Below are positions 38,660 through 39,483 of a stretch of 39,483 nt of DNA, piece after piece. Each line of letters opens with the position of its first letter. Position 1 is the stretch's first letter. Made by a program: the position numbers and the translations under genes. The stretch is from IMG/VR virus record IMGVR_UViG_3300042922_000500, positions 1 through 39,483 of that record; one strand, 5' to 3'. The DNA comes from a virus. Under the pieces are notes generated by a model. The model was not told the DNA's origin. It saw only the letters and a program-made list of their open reading frames with translations, and ran no database searches.

Positions 38660-38990
38660 TTTTATTTACCTTTTACCTTTCTATATTTTTAATTTATCTT
38701 TATATGTATAGTTACTATTATCTTAGAATCAATTCTATGCTCCAAAGTCTCTATTCTTTATTGAAAATTATATTACATACCTGTTCGGTAATATAATTTG
38801 TCTACCAATATTTTTATTTATAAATTTCTAATAAATTATTGTAAAATTTAATTACAATTTTAATTTATTACTATATGGTAATTATTTAATAAATCTGTTA
38901 GAAATTCACTAACTAAATTTCAGGTAATGTAATTACACCATTCTACCCATATGTATAATAATTTTCAATAAGCATTCGAGAAGTTTTACT
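38660..38990 (-). other. 330-nt gene-free stretch with inverted repeats
   Basis: No reading frame of note. Visible pairs are ATATTAC/GTAATAT around a loop containing GAACAGG (about 38769-38793), AATTTCTAA/TTAGAAATT (about 38823-38831 with 38898-38906) and the palindrome TGTAATTACA near 38928. It holds motif copy 28. Confidence 0.45.
38858..38869 (-). promoter_or_regulatory. Phage motif copy 28
   Basis: 199 nt before ATG 38659, with inverted repeats on both sides. Confidence 0.45.
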
Positions 38991-39269
38991 CTATTTTTGA
39001 TTCTGTCTTACTTGTTCCATATGTAATCTTCTTTTCTCTTTTTGTTCTTCTGATAATATAATATCCTTTCTGAAGCTTACTTGCTTATAATTAAGCTTAT
39101 ACCATGCGGATTCTATCCTGTTATTTTCATCTCTTTCAACTTTATATGGCACTGCACCAATATTCTTTAGTTTTGTCATTATTTTGCCTTGTCGAGTGTA
39201 CACATCCCACATATTATCTTCATCTGAAATATTAATAATCGTTTCTCTTTCTATACTTGTAAAACTCAT
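38991..39269 (-). CDS. Hypothetical phage protein, 92 aa
   Basis: ATG after GGAGGAA. The sequence (SFTSIERETIINISDEDNMW, TKLKNIGAVPYKVERDENNR, AWYKLNYKQVSFRK) is of a type I associate with small conserved phage proteins of unknown function in Gram-positive hosts: a beta-rich core and a basic helical end (EEQKEKRRLHMEQVRQ). It follows the methyltransferase gene. Confidence 0.6.
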   Translation of the reverse strand: MSFTSIERETIINISDEDNMWDVYTRQGKIMTKLKNIGAVPYKVERDENNRIESAWYKLNYKQVSFRKDIILSEEQKEKRRLHMEQVRQNQK

Positions 39270-39291
39270 TTAATTTGTTCCTCCTTTATTA

Positions 39292-39303
39292 TTTTAATTT
39301 ATT
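39292..39303 (-). promoter_or_regulatory. Phage motif copy 29
   Basis: Overlaps the methyltransferase stop and ends 23 nt before ATG 39269, with AAGGAGG directly after. Confidence 0.55.
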
Positions 39304-39483
39304 GTTTATTTAATCTTTTAACAGCAATATCATAATATTGTTTATCTATTTCATAGCCTATGTATTTTCTATTTAATTCTTTACTAGCTAATAATGTACT
39401 ACCACTTCCTGCAAATGGGTCTAATACTATATCACCTTCATTACTACTATTGCTTATGTATAATTTTAATAAATCAATTGGTT
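39299..39483 (-). CDS. Site-specific DNA methyltransferase, C-terminal part only
   Basis: The frame enters from the right edge of the window and ends KRLNKQ-stop at 39299. It contains PIDLLKLYIS, then DIVLDPFAGSGSTLLASKEL and RKYIGYEIDKQYYDIA. DPFAGSGST is the S-adenosylmethionine-binding motif I of the N6-adenine/N4-cytosine class, with motif I at the C-terminal end as in beta-type enzymes. It probably protects phage DNA from restriction. Target sequence and full length cannot be judged. Confidence 0.85.
   Translation of the reverse strand, partial: PIDLLKLYISNSSNEGDIVLDPFAGSGSTLLASKELNRKYIGYEIDKQYYDIAVKRLNKQ

Overview
The window is very A+T-rich (roughly a quarter G+C by eye). Almost every credible gene lies on the minus strand, starts are preceded by AGGAGG-type ribosome binding sites, and the content is that of a large tailed phage of a low-GC Gram-positive host, most likely a Clostridium relative. 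Genes are therefore best read from high to low coordinates. The order RNA polymerase, HU, terminase, portal, capsid, tail, lysis, repressor/antirepressor recalls SPbeta-type phages (YonO polymerase beside the HU-like YonN, then terminase and portal), but that comparison is from memory. A PemK/MazF toxin-antitoxin pair and no integrase in view would fit either a prophage or a phage-plasmid.

Layout in transcription order. 39.5-34.1 kb: end of a DNA methyltransferase, small unknowns, a 924-residue single-chain two-barrel RNA polymerase with a D-E-D-A-D motif, and a translationally coupled zinc-ribbon protein. 34.1-29.3 kb: HU, a beta-CASP ribonuclease, a roughly 500-nt structured non-coding region followed by tRNA-Thr(UGU), and an AntA/AntB antirepressor whose ribosome binding site is paired with upstream RNA. 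29.3-24.5 kb: metallophosphoesterase, ClpP-like protease, T5orf172 nuclease-like protein and unknowns. 24.5-8.4 kb: head and tail morphogenesis, namely a probable small terminase, large terminase, portal, a frame-broken CYTH gene, protease/scaffold, decoration protein, major capsid protein, connectors and tail tube. 8.4-4.4 kb: a Thr-rich FN3/BIG2 protein, glycosyltransferase, amidase endolysin and holin. 4.4-0.2 kb: KilAC antirepressor, an XRE regulator with a palindromic operator, and the toxin-antitoxin pair.

Three things tie the window together. First, about 29 intergenic copies of one motif (minus-strand AATAAATTAAAT) sit in one orientation, commonly 19-36 nt before a start codon, and are good candidates for promoters of the encoded polymerase. 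Many are followed by gene-specific RNA hairpins. Second, the tail tube gene and a 57-codon gene after it both end at CCC-stop. Each can be read by +1 frameshifting into a homologous short extension that looks like the first two strands of a fibronectin type III domain, and each extension overlaps a hairpin conserved by covariation. The next gene begins at the third strand of such a domain. This suggests a split FN3 docking system, or a bypass element, on the tail. Third, that same gene ends in a 34-threonine tail beside a glycosyltransferase gene, and the phage carries a tRNA for Thr codon ACA.
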